A stretch of 46,721 nt of DNA, from the NCBI GenBank assembly GCA_021732995.1, contig JAKFWA010000019.1, forward strand, positions 1 through 46,721, read 5' to 3'. Source of the DNA: Planctomycetaceae bacterium. GTDB lineage: Bacteria; Planctomycetota; Planctomycetia; Planctomycetales; Planctomycetaceae. Of the stretch, positions 32,882-42,230 are shown piece after piece. The notes beneath the pieces were generated by a model that saw only the letters and a program-made list of their open reading frames with translations, made no database searches and was not told where the DNA came from. Position 1 is the first letter of the stretch, and every line of letters starts with the position of its first letter. The position numbers and the translations under genes were made by a program.

Positions 32882-35800
32882 TCAGTCGATGAAGACGAAC
32901 TCGTTGGTCATTAATAGCGCGTGAGCCAGCAACTGCCAACGGTCGGTGATTACTCCGCCCCGGAAGTCCTTCTCGGAGTTCCAGAGCTGAGCCGTGTTGC
33001 CACCGCTTGAGACGTCGGTGATCTGACGAATCTCGAAGGGCGATTCGTGCTCGTCGTGAGTGATCTCACCAGCAAAATCGACGATGAAGTCCAGCGTGTC
33101 TCCCGTTTGAATTTCAGTAATCAGCGTATCGAAATCGGCTTCTGATGCATGAGCTTTCCATTCACCGATCTGCCCCGCGCGGCTGCTGATCATGCGAGCG
33201 TGCACGCCATTGCCCGCCTTCTGTTTGTGGATCAGTTTGCCAGTGATTTGCACTTTACCCGTGATGGGCGAGATCCAGCGACGGATGACCGCGCGATCGG
33301 GATGCTCAGCCGGATGGCCGCCGCGTTGATCGATGAAGACCCAGCCCTTCTGAGGATCTGGCAAGGCGGGACCGACTTGCCAGCGCATGCCGGTCCAATG
33401 CGTCAGTTCGGTGAAGTCGGCCGTGCGTTGAGTTGCCGCGTCGATTCGACCGTATCCGTAGCGCCAAGGTGTCGGCGTCGGCGCATCAAGACCACGTGCC
33501 AGCACGAACTCCAGCGCCAACGTTTCCTCCTCAGCCGTCGGCTGCCGACTGAATAATACCGCATAGAGCTGCTGAACCCGTCGCTTCGGATCGGTGAGAG
33601 CCTGCAATTCGGGACGATGAGCAACTCGCCGCGCGCACTCGGCAACGAAGTTGTGATTCATGAAGAACAGGGCCTGCGGCGCGACAGTCGTCGCCGAACG
33701 CTGACCGCTGCTGGCCGCCGGATCGGGGAAGTCGAACGTACGCATCTGAGTCGGCAGATCCAATCGTTCGATGAAGCCGTACAAGGTGCGTCGCGGATTA
33801 ACGCCGTTAATAGCATCGATCGGAGGACCACCCAGCACGGGATTCAGCGAGCCGCTGACCGCCAGTAGAGCATCGCGCGTGGCTTCGTAATCGAGGCGTC
33901 GGCGCGGATACTGCCACAACAGTTTATTCTCCGGATCAACGGCTGCGCCGGTGCCTTCAGCTCGTTGCTGATACGTTGCCGAGCTCATGATCTGGCGGTG
34001 CAGAGCTTTGATCGACCAGCCCTGCCGCATGAAGTTGGTCGCGAGATGATCCAGCAGCTCAGGATGGGTCGGTGCCTCACCACGTACTCCGAAGTCGCTC
34101 GGCGTGCGTACCAGTCCCTCGCCGAAGTGCTGCTGCCAGATGCGGTTCACGATGACTCGCGCAGTCAGCGGATTGTCAGGACTGGCGATCGCCTGCGCGA
34201 GTTCCAGTCGACCACTACCGCGCGCGAAGGACTTCGCTTCGCGGTTGAGCACGCTTAAGAAACGTCGTTCAACCGGCTTGCCGCGCCGGTTGGGGTTGCC
34301 TCGCAAAAAGACCACCGGGTCATACAACGTTTCGGAATCGTGCAGCACCATCGCTCTTGGCGGGGCGGCGGGCCCAGTCCTCATCCATTGTTCAACGGCA
34401 TCCAGCAGCTTCTTGTATTCGCCTTGAGCCGCTCGATCGGGCAGCAAATCAAGAAATCCCCAGCCCAGCGATCGCGGGATCACGGCCGGCGACCGAGGCC
34501 CATACAACACCTGACGCAAAGCTTCCGAGAGGTCGTCGGGGAAACGCTCCGGAGCTGGCTGATTCGCTTTGGCCGCCGCTTCCAGCATCTGCTGCCAGCG
34601 CGTGTGGGTGCCGGTCAGAACGGTTCCATAACGCGCGGCGACTTCCTGCATCGACTTCGGCTGCAGGTCCTTGAATGCCTCGCGTATCGCCGTATGCACG
34701 GGCTCAGCGAACTGCGTTTGGTCAGTGTGATGCAACACATTCGCGAGGGCCGCTGGAGCCTGCGCGGCGAACTGATCGTCGGCCAGTTCCGAGAGTCGGT
34801 GCCACACCGTCCAAATGGCATCCTGGTTCTGCTTTGCCTCCTTCAACGCGACTTCCCAACGCACGATGACAGCCGGATTCAAGCCGCCGGGATTGGTGAT
34901 CAGCATGAAGTTCTCAGTGCTGGGCTGATTGCGCTTGGCATGCACGGCCATGAGATACTCGGTGACAGACTCACGCGATTGCTTCGTGATCTCCGCACGT
35001 TTGCGATTAATGAACTCGTCGAGCTTCTGCTCGCGAGCCGTCATCTCCGCTTGAAATTTCCGCGACTCTTCAGAGTCCACCGGTTTGATGAACGTCGGCG
35101 GAACCAGCGGCTCGTTCGAGCTGCGGAAGACTCCATACAGAGCGTAATAATCGTCTTGCGAGAGCGGGTCGTACTTGTGATCGTGACACCGCGCGCACGC
35201 CAGCGTCATACCCAGCAATCCGCGCGCGACGACATCAATGCGATCGTCGATCTGGTCATGCACGTTGCCCATGAAGTGACTGCCGAGCGTCAGATAGCCC
35301 ATCGCGGCCAGTGCGCGCGGATCGTCGCCGAGATCCAACTGGTCCGCCGCGAGTTGCTCCAGAATGAACCGATTGAACGGCAGGTCTTCGTTGAAGGCCC
35401 GCACGACATAGTCGCGATACGCATAAGCCCACGTGTAGTTTTTGTCTTCGAAGAACACGTAACCCTTGGTGTCCGCGTAACGCGAGATGTCCAGCCAGTA
35501 GCGAGCCCAACGCTCGCCGTAATGCGGAGACTCCAGCAGCTTGTCGATCAGATTCTTGTAGGCCTCAGGCGATTGATCGGCTTCGAACGCGGCGACTTCT
35601 TCCGGAGTGGGCGGCAAGCCCAGCAAGTCAAACTTCGCACGACGAATGAGCGTGCGACGATCCGCCATCCGAGCGGGGGTAAGCTTCGCCGCTTCCAGTT
35701 TGGCGAGCACGAAAGCGTCGATCGATTGCTTCGACCAGCCGGTCAACTTCGTCGCGGGAGGCTGCGGATCCTTCACCGGCTGAAACGACCAGTGTGTCTT

Positions 35801-36214
35801 CGCCAGTTCGGCTGCTGAAGCCTGCGGTCGCGACTCGGTAGCTGGCCACGCAGCACCGTGCGTGACCCAGTCCTGCAGGATCTGAATCTGTTCGCGCGAC
35901 AGTTCGGACTCCGGCGGCATCTGCAGATCGCCAGTGCGACGCACGGCCTTGATCAGCAGACTGGCTTCGGCCTTTCCAACAGTCACCGCTGCGCCCGAGT
36001 CGCCTCCCTTCAACAGAGCCGCACGCGAATCGAGGCGCAGCCCGCCTTCCTGCTTCTTCGGACCGTGACAGGCGAGGCAGTGTTCAGCCAGCAGCGGCCG
36101 CACGTGTTTCTCAAAATGCTCCAGAGCCGGAGCCGAGAACGCCGGTTCGTCAGCCGCCAGGCAAGTCAGGCTGAACCAATAGAGGCAAACGACAAACGCA
36201 CACAATCGCCGCAT
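32882..36214 (-). CDS. DUF1549/DUF1553 protein with planctomycete cytochrome motif
   Basis: 1110 residues. Signal peptide, then a planctomycete cytochrome-type domain (PSCyt1) with heme-binding C46-L-A-C49-H50 in EHCLACHGPKKQEGGLRLD; then DUF1549 (WSKQSIDAFVLAKLEAAKL, LLGLPPTPEEV, LDISRYADTKGY); then DUF1553 (NPLTARVIVNRIWQQHFGEGLV, RRLDYEATRDALLAVSG). A segment between them (CARCHDHKYDPLSQ) has a second CxxCH. The protein is presumably periplasmic and may transfer electrons to or from the DUF1501 partner encoded downstream. Function of the pair is unknown, though polymer degradation is often proposed. AGGAG lies six to seven bases before the ATG. Confidence 0.93.
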   Translation of the reverse strand: MRRLCAFVVCLYWFSLTCLAADEPAFSAPALEHFEKHVRPLLAEHCLACHGPKKQEGGLRLDSRAALLKGGDSGAAVTVGKAEASLLIKAVRRTGDLQMPPESELSREQIQILQDWVTHGAAWPATESRPQASAAELAKTHWSFQPVKDPQPPATKLTGWSKQSIDAFVLAKLEAAKLTPARMADRRTLIRRAKFDLLGLPPTPEEVAAFEADQSPEAYKNLIDKLLESPHYGERWARYWLDISRYADTKGYVFFEDKNYTWAYAYRDYVVRAFNEDLPFNRFILEQLAADQLDLGDDPRALAAMGYLTLGSHFMGNVHDQIDDRIDVVARGLLGMTLACARCHDHKYDPLSQDDYYALYGVFRSSNEPLVPPTFIKPVDSEESRKFQAEMTAREQKLDEFINRKRAEITKQSRESVTEYLMAVHAKRNQPSTENFMLITNPGGLNPAVIVRWEVALKEAKQNQDAIWTVWHRLSELADDQFAAQAPAALANVLHHTDQTQFAEPVHTAIREAFKDLQPKSMQEVAARYGTVLTGTHTRWQQMLEAAAKANQPAPERFPDDLSEALRQVLYGPRSPAVIPRSLGWGFLDLLPDRAAQGEYKKLLDAVEQWMRTGPAAPPRAMVLHDSETLYDPVVFLRGNPNRRGKPVERRFLSVLNREAKSFARGSGRLELAQAIASPDNPLTARVIVNRIWQQHFGEGLVRTPSDFGVRGEAPTHPELLDHLATNFMRQGWSIKALHRQIMSSATYQQRAEGTGAAVDPENKLLWQYPRRRLDYEATRDALLAVSGSLNPVLGGPPIDAINGVNPRRTLYGFIERLDLPTQMRTFDFPDPAASSGQRSATTVAPQALFFMNHNFVAECARRVAHRPELQALTDPKRRVQQLYAVLFSRQPTAEEETLALEFVLARGLDAPTPTPWRYGYGRIDAATQRTADFTELTHWTGMRWQVGPALPDPQKGWVFIDQRGGHPAEHPDRAVIRRWISPITGKVQITGKLIHKQKAGNGVHARMISSRAGQIGEWKAHASEADFDTLITEIQTGDTLDFIVDFAGEITHDEHESPFEIRQITDVSSGGNTAQLWNSEKDFRGGVITDRWQLLAHALLMTNEFVFID

Positions 36215-36320
36215 AAGTCTCTCCTGTTGCGGCCAAGCCGCCCGGCGATCTTAGCCCCGGAGCGACGCCGTTGACGACCCATCAACGTTGAGTGATTGGT
36301 CTAAGCGGGGTAAACCGGGG

Positions 36321-37652
36321 TCATGGCAAATCGGGAGCGATGATGAGTTGGTGGCGCTCGAGGTTCCACCAGCGCGTCCACGCGTTTTCGTCGAAGCCGT
36401 AGTTCTGGCTGGTCATCTTCTGCAGGGCGGCGAGAACTTCATCGTTCTCAAGCGCCAGGCTGATTGGCACCACCTTTGTGACGACATTCTCTGCGGGCAG
36501 ATTGATGATCACTCCGTACGGGAACTGTCCCGCCGCGATGCCAGCGATGAGATCCGGTGGCAAGTTGTAGGGAGTGCCGAACGAGCCGTTGGTGCGCATG
36601 CTAACGGTTGGTACCGCCACGCGCACTTTGAAACTGTGCCTCGTCACCAGCGATTGAATCAGCGGGTTTACCGCGCGAATGTCACCCACTCGCGCGAGCG
36701 CGACGGCGGCCCGGCGGACCACCGTGTTGTTCTTGTCGCGCAGCGCCTTGATGAACACTCCCTGAGCAACTTCCTGATGCTCCTGTCGAATGGCGGCGAG
36801 TGCGCGCCGACGGATCTCGGTGACGTCTTCACGCACCGCATAAGTCGCCAACGGAAAGGCGGACCGGCTACTGCTGATCTGAGCGACGATCTCCACGAAG
36901 AGATTGCGAACTTCGGCGTTGTCATGCCTGCTGAGCACCTGAATCAGGCCCGGAAGGGCCTCTTCCTGACGAATGCCCTTCAGGTTGTTGAGTCCTACCT
37001 GCGCCTGTTCCTGCTGCACTCCAGTGGCCCACTTGAGCCACAAGCCGATCTTCGCAGCCCATTCCTTTTCGGCCTTCGATTGCGCGTGCTGAGCCTGCAA
37101 CTTTTCCAACTGTGAGATCGGCACGTACTTGCCATTGAACTTCACCAGTCCTTCTTCGCGTTTGCGTTCTTCAACCTCTTCCTTCGTGAGCCATTCGCCC
37201 TCCTGGAGCGTGTGACCAAGGCCATAGTGGGCCGGCTTGTGTTCCGGATCGAAGTCCAGCACGCGTTCGAGATGCACCTTCCGCTGTTCGAGCAGCACGT
37301 TCTCTCGACACCACTCGGCGAGCGCCCAGTGATCCTCCAGCGTGTCCTCAATTGTCTGCGCCTTCACTTCATACTGCTCGAAGCGAATCGGTCTCTTCGT
37401 CACCTTGTCGATGTCAGTTTCGGCGATCGAGATCTTCGTGCCACTGACCAACTGCACTTCGATTGCGCCGTCAGCATTACCCTTATCTGGCTGAATCGTG
37501 CCACGAATGACACCGCCCTGCTTGAGCTGCACGACATCCGCAAACGCACTCGGCACCGTTGCCACTAGTGACGCGGCAACCAGCAGCGTGCTCCTCAGCA
37601 CGACCCGCAAGTAGTGACTGGTGGCCGATCGCGGGTGACGGAATGAGTGCAT
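36321..37652 (-). CDS. exported HEAT-repeat protein
   Basis: 443 residues. A signal-like N-terminus (HYLRVVLRSTLLVAASLVATVPSAFA) is followed by a beta region (VVQLKQGGVIRGTIQPDKG), and after about residue 200 by HEAT repeats: ALPGLIQVLSRHDNAEVRNLFVEIVAQI, RRRALAAIRQEHQ and NNTVVRRAAVALARVGDIRAVNPLIQSL. The C-terminus (ENAWTRWWNLERHQL) is W-rich. The protein probably acts as a scaffold outside the cytoplasm. The ATG at 37652 has GGAG about eight bases upstream, while the longer frame to 37841 runs into the palindromic repeat and is not used. Confidence 0.82.
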   Translation of the reverse strand: MHSFRHPRSATSHYLRVVLRSTLLVAASLVATVPSAFADVVQLKQGGVIRGTIQPDKGNADGAIEVQLVSGTKISIAETDIDKVTKRPIRFEQYEVKAQTIEDTLEDHWALAEWCRENVLLEQRKVHLERVLDFDPEHKPAHYGLGHTLQEGEWLTKEEVEERKREEGLVKFNGKYVPISQLEKLQAQHAQSKAEKEWAAKIGLWLKWATGVQQEQAQVGLNNLKGIRQEEALPGLIQVLSRHDNAEVRNLFVEIVAQISSSRSAFPLATYAVREDVTEIRRRALAAIRQEHQEVAQGVFIKALRDKNNTVVRRAAVALARVGDIRAVNPLIQSLVTRHSFKVRVAVPTVSMRTNGSFGTPYNLPPDLIAGIAAGQFPYGVIINLPAENVVTKVVPISLALENDEVLAALQKMTSQNYGFDENAWTRWWNLERHQLIIAPDLP

Positions 37653-37800
37653 GGTCAGAACTCCAACCGCATCCGCTGAGTCAGCAAGAGAAGCTGTCAA
37701 CACCGTCGCGGTCTTCACGTCACTTTGTACCGCCCCGGCGAAGGAATGTTGAGAGCCCATCGCTTGGCGTGCGGAAATTTGCGATCTCACGCAGCAATCA

Positions 37801-37866
37801 AAGTAGCAGGCACATTCCATGTGCCGTCCGCTAAGGGGCACGGCACAGGGAATGTGCCTACTACTT
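37801..37866. repeat. large near-perfect palindrome, REP-like
   Basis: Arms of 27 bases (37801-37827 and 37840-37866) match at 25 positions around a 12-base loop (ccgctaaggggc). Each arm contains ggcacattcc...tgtgccgt, which is itself partly palindromic. The unit is of the type 'gtaggcacattcc...tgtgccg' that I recall as dispersed in planctomycete genomes. It lies between the tiny Cys-containing membrane gene and the HEAT-repeat gene, both on the minus strand, where it could serve as a transcript boundary. Confidence 0.82.
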
Positions 37867-37871
37867 CATCC

Positions 37872-38060
37872 CTAGCCGGCGTTGCTCGGCAATGAAATCT
37901 CGTCGTCCGTAATGATCCGTTCTTCGGATGGCGGCGTGCTTTTGGGGCATCCACCGCAGGCTGAACTGCCATCGCCGCGCAGGGATGCTCGGACTCGGCG
38001 AATGACGAGCCAACTCGCAAACGCGATGCAGATCCAGGTGATAGCCAACTGCCAGTCCAT
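37872..38060 (-). CDS. tiny membrane protein with Cys pair
   Basis: 62 residues. One membrane helix (LAITWICIAFASWLVIRRV, about 5-23) is followed by a positively charged stop and C-G-G-C (CGGCPKSTPP). The build recalls the FeoB-associated Cys-rich membrane proteins, but no feo genes are nearby, so the name is not applied. It starts 23 bases after the caspase-like gene on the same strand and is probably co-transcribed. The stop is next to the large palindrome. Confidence 0.65.
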   Translation of the reverse strand: MDWQLAITWICIAFASWLVIRRVRASLRGDGSSACGGCPKSTPPSEERIITDDEISLPSNAG

Positions 38061-38083
38061 CGTTTACTCACGCCCAGTGTGGG

Positions 38084-39070
38084 TCACTTGTCTTTCCGAG
38101 TATCAATCTTCGCCAGTTCGAGGCACAGTTTTTCTAACTCGACGAAGTAAGCATCTACGTCAGCGAACTCGGCTTTGCGGGCGCGTAACGCGATAATCGC
38201 CTGCAGGGTTTCATCCCGTTTCTGCCGGACTTCAATAGGCAACTTCAGATCATCCGGGCTCAATACCAGATGCATTTGATGAGCGAGCGTACCATCTGCG
38301 AGGCGACCGGCGTCGGGCTTCTTGACGAGCCGCAGACCGCGGAACCAGTCGGCTCGGATTCCTTCCCCGTCGCCGTTGTCGTCGAGCACAGCGTGCTCGG
38401 TCTCAAGTCGGCCATCGGACGAATAGAACTGCTCCGTCTGACGACTGGCGATCAAGAACGCTTCGAACAGCGACGTCTGCCCATCCTTGTCGAGATCGTG
38501 CTCGGGGTTGCCGATCGCGGCCGAGATGTAGTCACCGAAGCGGGCGAAGTTCTGTTCGGCACCGCTCTTGGCTGCCGTAACGACGACTCGATTCTCTCCC
38601 GACAGTCCGGCGAGAAACGGTCCGCTGGACGACGCGCAATTGATGATGCAGGTGCGTCCGCTGCGCGCGGCAAGCCACTGCTTCAAATCATCCGTAGCGA
38701 TGTCCGGGCCACGCAGGTTGAAGCGTGCAGTCTTGCCGTCGAAGGTTCCGTGACCGATCAGGACCACCCACAACTCAGCTACTTTCGTATCAGTCGCGGT
38801 ACTGAGCGCGTCTTTGAGTTGGTCACGGTCAGCGGTATTCGGTTCACCGTCTTCCTTTCCGCGAGGTCCGACTCGAAGAGCCTTGACGTCTGATTTCTTG
38901 GCTGCATCCAGCCAACGATCCGTCCAGGTGTCGAACTGTTGTCCGTATTCCGCCGAGCCGCTTGCTCCGCGCACGACGATCAACTGGCGCACCGGCGCTG
39001 TGTCTTCAGCCAGCAGCGATGGCGACGCAGTAGCCGCCGCCAGAGCTATCCATGTTCCAAGAACTCGCAT
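38084..39070 (-). CDS. caspase/C13-fold protein, nucleophile motif altered
   Basis: 328 residues. A signal peptide (MRVLGTWIALAAATASPSLLA) is followed by a clan-CD peptidase-like fold: strand RQLIVVRGASGS, then WVVLIGHGTFDG with the expected catalytic H107-G, then TCIINCASSSGPFLAGLSG. Where caspases have DACxSG, this reads C145-A-S-S-S-G, so the nucleophile position aligned with the SG is serine and a cysteine lies two residues earlier. After that come VVVTAAKSGAEQNFARFGDY and LDKDGQTSLFEAF. The protein may be an inactive homologue or use a shifted cysteine. The ATG at 39070 is supported by AGAGG with seven-base spacing; longer frames are not. It precedes the tiny Cys-pair membrane gene. Confidence 0.78.
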   Translation of the reverse strand: MRVLGTWIALAAATASPSLLAEDTAPVRQLIVVRGASGSAEYGQQFDTWTDRWLDAAKKSDVKALRVGPRGKEDGEPNTADRDQLKDALSTATDTKVAELWVVLIGHGTFDGKTARFNLRGPDIATDDLKQWLAARSGRTCIINCASSSGPFLAGLSGENRVVVTAAKSGAEQNFARFGDYISAAIGNPEHDLDKDGQTSLFEAFLIASRQTEQFYSSDGRLETEHAVLDDNGDGEGIRADWFRGLRLVKKPDAGRLADGTLAHQMHLVLSPDDLKLPIEVRQKRDETLQAIIALRARKAEFADVDAYFVELEKLCLELAKIDTRKDK

Positions 39071-39285
39071 CAGTCGCCTCTGAATGAAAGACGCCATCGG
39101 GTTGTCGAGCGATTGTTTCACCCCGACGGTTAACCTGTCAGCTCAATCTCAGCGGATCGACGAAAGAAAACCAGAGAGAAAGGGCGCGGCGAGCGGCACT
39201 CAGGCATGTTGCTCGATATCGTTCGGCACTCGCGGCAACTGGCGGCGAGTAATACAGATCGATCACTGAAGAGTCACAGCACGCG

Positions 39286-40464
39286 ATGGAAGCACCGGAG
39301 AATCAGCCCGAATCGGAATTCTATCGGATCGTCGCAGCCTGCGAGCCGGGCTGGGAAAGCGCGGTCAGCGGCGAGATCGAACGGCGATTTCCGAATGCTC
39401 AATCGCAATCGATGCCAGAGGGTTGGGTTGCGACTCAGATCCCTCGAAGCGACGTCGCTGGCGATGCGGCACCGCGCGTGATTGCGTTCGCTCGGCAAGT
39501 GCTGCCGAATGCGATCGAGATCGTTGCGCCTTCGGTTTCGAAGCTCGCTGCGATGATCGTCGATGAATTGGGGCCAAAGCTGGACACGTTGCCCGGTCCG
39601 TGGCGTTGGCACGTCTTCAACAACGCCGTCTCACAACCGGAGATCATGACTGCGAATCCGGGTCGCGGAGTTGAAACTCAGAAGAAGAAATCCAAACGTG
39701 CAATCAGCAGTGAGCCCATCGGGGCCCGACGTTGCGGGTTCGTTCAGCAGGCAGTGATGGAGCAACTGGAGAAGCGCTATCGTCGGCTCGGGCGGCGCGG
39801 ACACAGCGAGTCACGAGCGACCTTTGCCGACGATGAAAGCTTCGTGCAGTTTGCACTCGTGGATGTGGATCGCGGCTTCTTGTCGGTGCTCACGCCCGAG
39901 CAACGTCAGGCATGGCAGCACTCGATTTCAGGCTGGTGCGGCGGTGATCTGGAAGTTCCGCAAGACAAGGCAGCTCCGTCGCGCGCCAGTCAGAAACTTT
40001 ATGAAGCGGAATTGCGTTGGGGCCGTCCGGTGCAGCGGGGTGAAGTCTGTGTGGACCTCGGCAGCAGTCCGGGTGGTTGGGCTTGGGTTGCCTTGCGGCG
40101 CGGGGCATCGGTGACAGCCGTGGATCGCAGCCCGTTGCGCGAAGACCTGATGGAGCATCGGCGACTGACGTTCGTGCGCGGGGATGCGTTCAAGTTCGAA
40201 CCGGCACAGCCGGTTGACTGGCTGTTCTCAGACGTGATTGCCTACCCGGCACGCATCCTCGAACTGCTCACTCAGTGGGTGACTCAACGCTGGTGCCGCC
40301 GCTTCTGTGTGACCATCAAGTTCCAAGGTCGCGAAGATGATGCCATCCTGATGGACTACGCTCAGATGCTGTCAGCTCACACGACTTCGTTCGCTCTGCG
40401 CCGTCTGAAGGTCAACAAGAACGAAGTCACGGCTTACGGCGAAGTGGCCGGGTTTGAAACCTGA
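39286..40464 (+). CDS. rlmM: RlmM-like rRNA 2'-O-ribose methyltransferase
   Basis: 392 residues. An N-terminal THUMP-like half is followed by an FtsJ-type Rossmann domain with the SAM motif DLGSSPGGWAWVAL (258 onward) and VTAVDRSPL. The K-D-K catalytic set fits K237 (SRASQKLYEAE), D316 (FSDVIAYP) and K345 (TIKFQG). In enterobacteria RlmM methylates C2498 of 23S rRNA at the 2'-O; the same role is likely here but not proven. It is the only plus-strand gene in its neighbourhood and converges on the proline-rich membrane-protein gene with a 22-base gap. Confidence 0.87.
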   Translation: MEAPENQPESEFYRIVAACEPGWESAVSGEIERRFPNAQSQSMPEGWVATQIPRSDVAGDAAPRVIAFARQVLPNAIEIVAPSVSKLAAMIVDELGPKLDTLPGPWRWHVFNNAVSQPEIMTANPGRGVETQKKKSKRAISSEPIGARRCGFVQQAVMEQLEKRYRRLGRRGHSESRATFADDESFVQFALVDVDRGFLSVLTPEQRQAWQHSISGWCGGDLEVPQDKAAPSRASQKLYEAELRWGRPVQRGEVCVDLGSSPGGWAWVALRRGASVTAVDRSPLREDLMEHRRLTFVRGDAFKFEPAQPVDWLFSDVIAYPARILELLTQWVTQRWCRRFCVTIKFQGREDDAILMDYAQMLSAHTTSFALRRLKVNKNEVTAYGEVAGFET

Positions 40465-40486
40465 CCATCGGTCGTAGGCATCAATC

Positions 40487-41653
40487 TTAAGGTTGTCGCG
40501 GCGGCGGGCCATCACCCGGCGGCCCATCATCGGGTCTGCGACGTGGATTGGGGCCACCGGGAAAGGGACCAAATTCACCGCGTGGCGGAGGTGGTCCGTC
40601 TTCGGGGCGTCCCATGTTGCGTCGCATGCGTTCGGACTTCTCGATGAAGTTCATGAAGCGTCCGCCATAGGTGGGCGACTTATCCTTGAGCAACAAGGCC
40701 AGCAGCCGACGCTCCTGCACGTCGAGCGGGTCATCTTCAAATGTCTGCCGAGCTGCGGGCGCCAACATTTTCAAGAGGCGTTGCCGGTCGGCGGGGCTCG
40801 GGGTGCCGACGACTTCTTTTACTTCCTCGATCATGGCCGCGCCGAGCATCCGGAACATGAGATTCGACGCGCCGGGTCCATTCTCCTTGAGGCGTTCGCG
40901 AACCCCCGGTATCGGAATGAGCTGAGCGATCTCGCTGACTTCGCCCGGTTCCAGCAGTGGCGGCGGACGCATGTCGTCACCGGGCCGGCGGCCTTTGCCA
41001 AGTTCCTCAAACACGCGCAGATGGAAATCCAGCAGCCTCTCGGAAGAGGCGGTTTCGGGTGGCGGCGGGATGTCACGCGATCGGCCAATTGCCGACATGA
41101 TGTTGTGATAGTCGCGCTGATTCAAACGTGGCAGAGGCGGTAAGGGCGGACGATGCGGCTCGCGATTGTAGGGCGGTTCCTCGGCGCGAGGTGTCTCGCG
41201 GTCCTGCTGACGCTGCTCCTGCTCTCCGTAAACTGCTGCGACTCGCTTCGCGCGTTCAGCGGGATCAGCGATGGCCAGAATCTCAGACTTCTCCTTGCCA
41301 GGAATTGAATCGAGCCACTCACGATAGGCGCGCAGGGTTGCGTCCAGTTGCGAGTCGGTAGCGATCACCTCGTGCACCTCGCGAATGGATTCGCGTTCCT
41401 GCGGCGAGATGTTGCGCCACCAGTCCACGTTGGTCTTAAGCTGCTGCCGCTGAGATGCGGACAGGGCTTCGATCTCTTGCCGGTGTTGTGCGAGATCCGT
41501 TGCTTCGGGCCGTCGCGCCTCAGCCGAGACGATCAGCAGCGCGATGAATGCGGCCACCATCAGCAGGCCGTGCTCACGCAGAAACGACTTCGCTCGAACT
41601 GGGAATGGTGCGCGAACTTCATTGTGGTTCGCGGGGGCGGGGCTGCTTGCCAT
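40487..41653 (-). CDS. proline-rich single-helix membrane protein of the sigma-factor cluster
   Basis: 388 residues. A short N-terminus, one membrane helix (GLLMVAAFIALLIVSA), then a long hydrophilic, helical, Pro-rich body: RQQLKTNVDWWRNISPQERESIREV, several Pro-rich linkers (RPPLPPLPRLN, DIPPPPE), a region rich in charged helices, and a Pro/Gly/Arg tail (PPPPRGEFGPFPGGPNP). The 'W..sP.eR..i' segment recalls DUF3106-like proteins. Its start lies inside the end of the anti-sigma gene (35-base overlap), so it is co-translated with it. A role in sensing envelope stress or holding the anti-sigma factor is an inference from position. Confidence 0.7.
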   Translation of the reverse strand: MASSPAPANHNEVRAPFPVRAKSFLREHGLLMVAAFIALLIVSAEARRPEATDLAQHRQEIEALSASQRQQLKTNVDWWRNISPQERESIREVHEVIATDSQLDATLRAYREWLDSIPGKEKSEILAIADPAERAKRVAAVYGEQEQRQQDRETPRAEEPPYNREPHRPPLPPLPRLNQRDYHNIMSAIGRSRDIPPPPETASSERLLDFHLRVFEELGKGRRPGDDMRPPPLLEPGEVSEIAQLIPIPGVRERLKENGPGASNLMFRMLGAAMIEEVKEVVGTPSPADRQRLLKMLAPAARQTFEDDPLDVQERRLLALLLKDKSPTYGGRFMNFIEKSERMRRNMGRPEDGPPPPRGEFGPFPGGPNPRRRPDDGPPGDGPPPRQP

Positions 41654-42161
41654 CGAAAACCTTTTGCTTGTGAAGTTCTTTGAGGAAATCTGCATTCGTC
41701 GCGTCGCGGTATTCGTGCGCGCGTTTGAGCATGGGGTATTCACGGAGCAACTGCTCGGTGGAACCCGCTCCCGTGAGATAACCGTTCTTCAAGCCCGCGA
41801 GTGCGACGAGCACCAGCACCGCCAATGCCAGGCTACGTTGCCCCCACTTCGCGCTCTGCGAGAGAGTCGACAACTGGGCGTGCGATTGAATCTGCTCGCC
41901 TTGAGTGTCCGCTTCCGTTTCAACGGGGACGACACCCGTCCGCACCGCCGTCAGAGTTCGTTCAGTGAATTCCTGCGACGCCTTGCGAGACGGCAGCAAA
42001 TCCAGCAGGTCCCACGCCCGCGACAGCTTATCGACGCGATGTCGCGTGTTCGCGTCATCCGCCAGTTGCTGTTCAACGGCAGTGGCGGTGACTTCGTCCA
42101 ACTCACCATCCAGGTAAGCGACGAGGTTCTCCGTCTGCTTGTCGTCGTTGGGTGTGGTCAT
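41619..42161 (-). CDS. anti-sigma factor
   Basis: 180 residues. The N-terminal segment (NLVAYLDGELDEVTATAVEQQLADD) is the conserved start of anti-sigma domains; the zinc-binding HxxxCxxC is absent, so this is a zinc-less variety. A helix (RSLALAVLVLVALAGL) at about 110-126 anchors it in the inner membrane, and about 50 residues follow in the periplasm. It follows the sigma-factor gene by 69 bases, the usual arrangement in which the anti-sigma factor holds its cognate sigma until a signal arrives. Confidence 0.86.
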   Translation of the reverse strand: MTTPNDDKQTENLVAYLDGELDEVTATAVEQQLADDANTRHRVDKLSRAWDLLDLLPSRKASQEFTERTLTAVRTGVVPVETEADTQGEQIQSHAQLSTLSQSAKWGQRSLALAVLVLVALAGLKNGYLTGAGSTEQLLREYPMLKRAHEYRDATNADFLKELHKQKVFDGKQPRPREPQ

Positions 42162-42230
42162 GGAATTATTAGTTGATCATTGCGAAACAGATGTCACCAG
42201 TATCAACCGGCGACGGCAGCACACAGTTTA

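Noticed and set aside
34340-35818. 492-codon plus-strand open frame opposite the DUF1549/DUF1553 gene
   Set aside because: Arg/Gln-rich antisense frame without motif; the opposite strand is certain.
37787-38071. Minus-strand frame through the large palindrome
   Set aside because: Runs across a repeat and overlaps the tiny Cys-pair membrane gene, which has a clean helix and stop.
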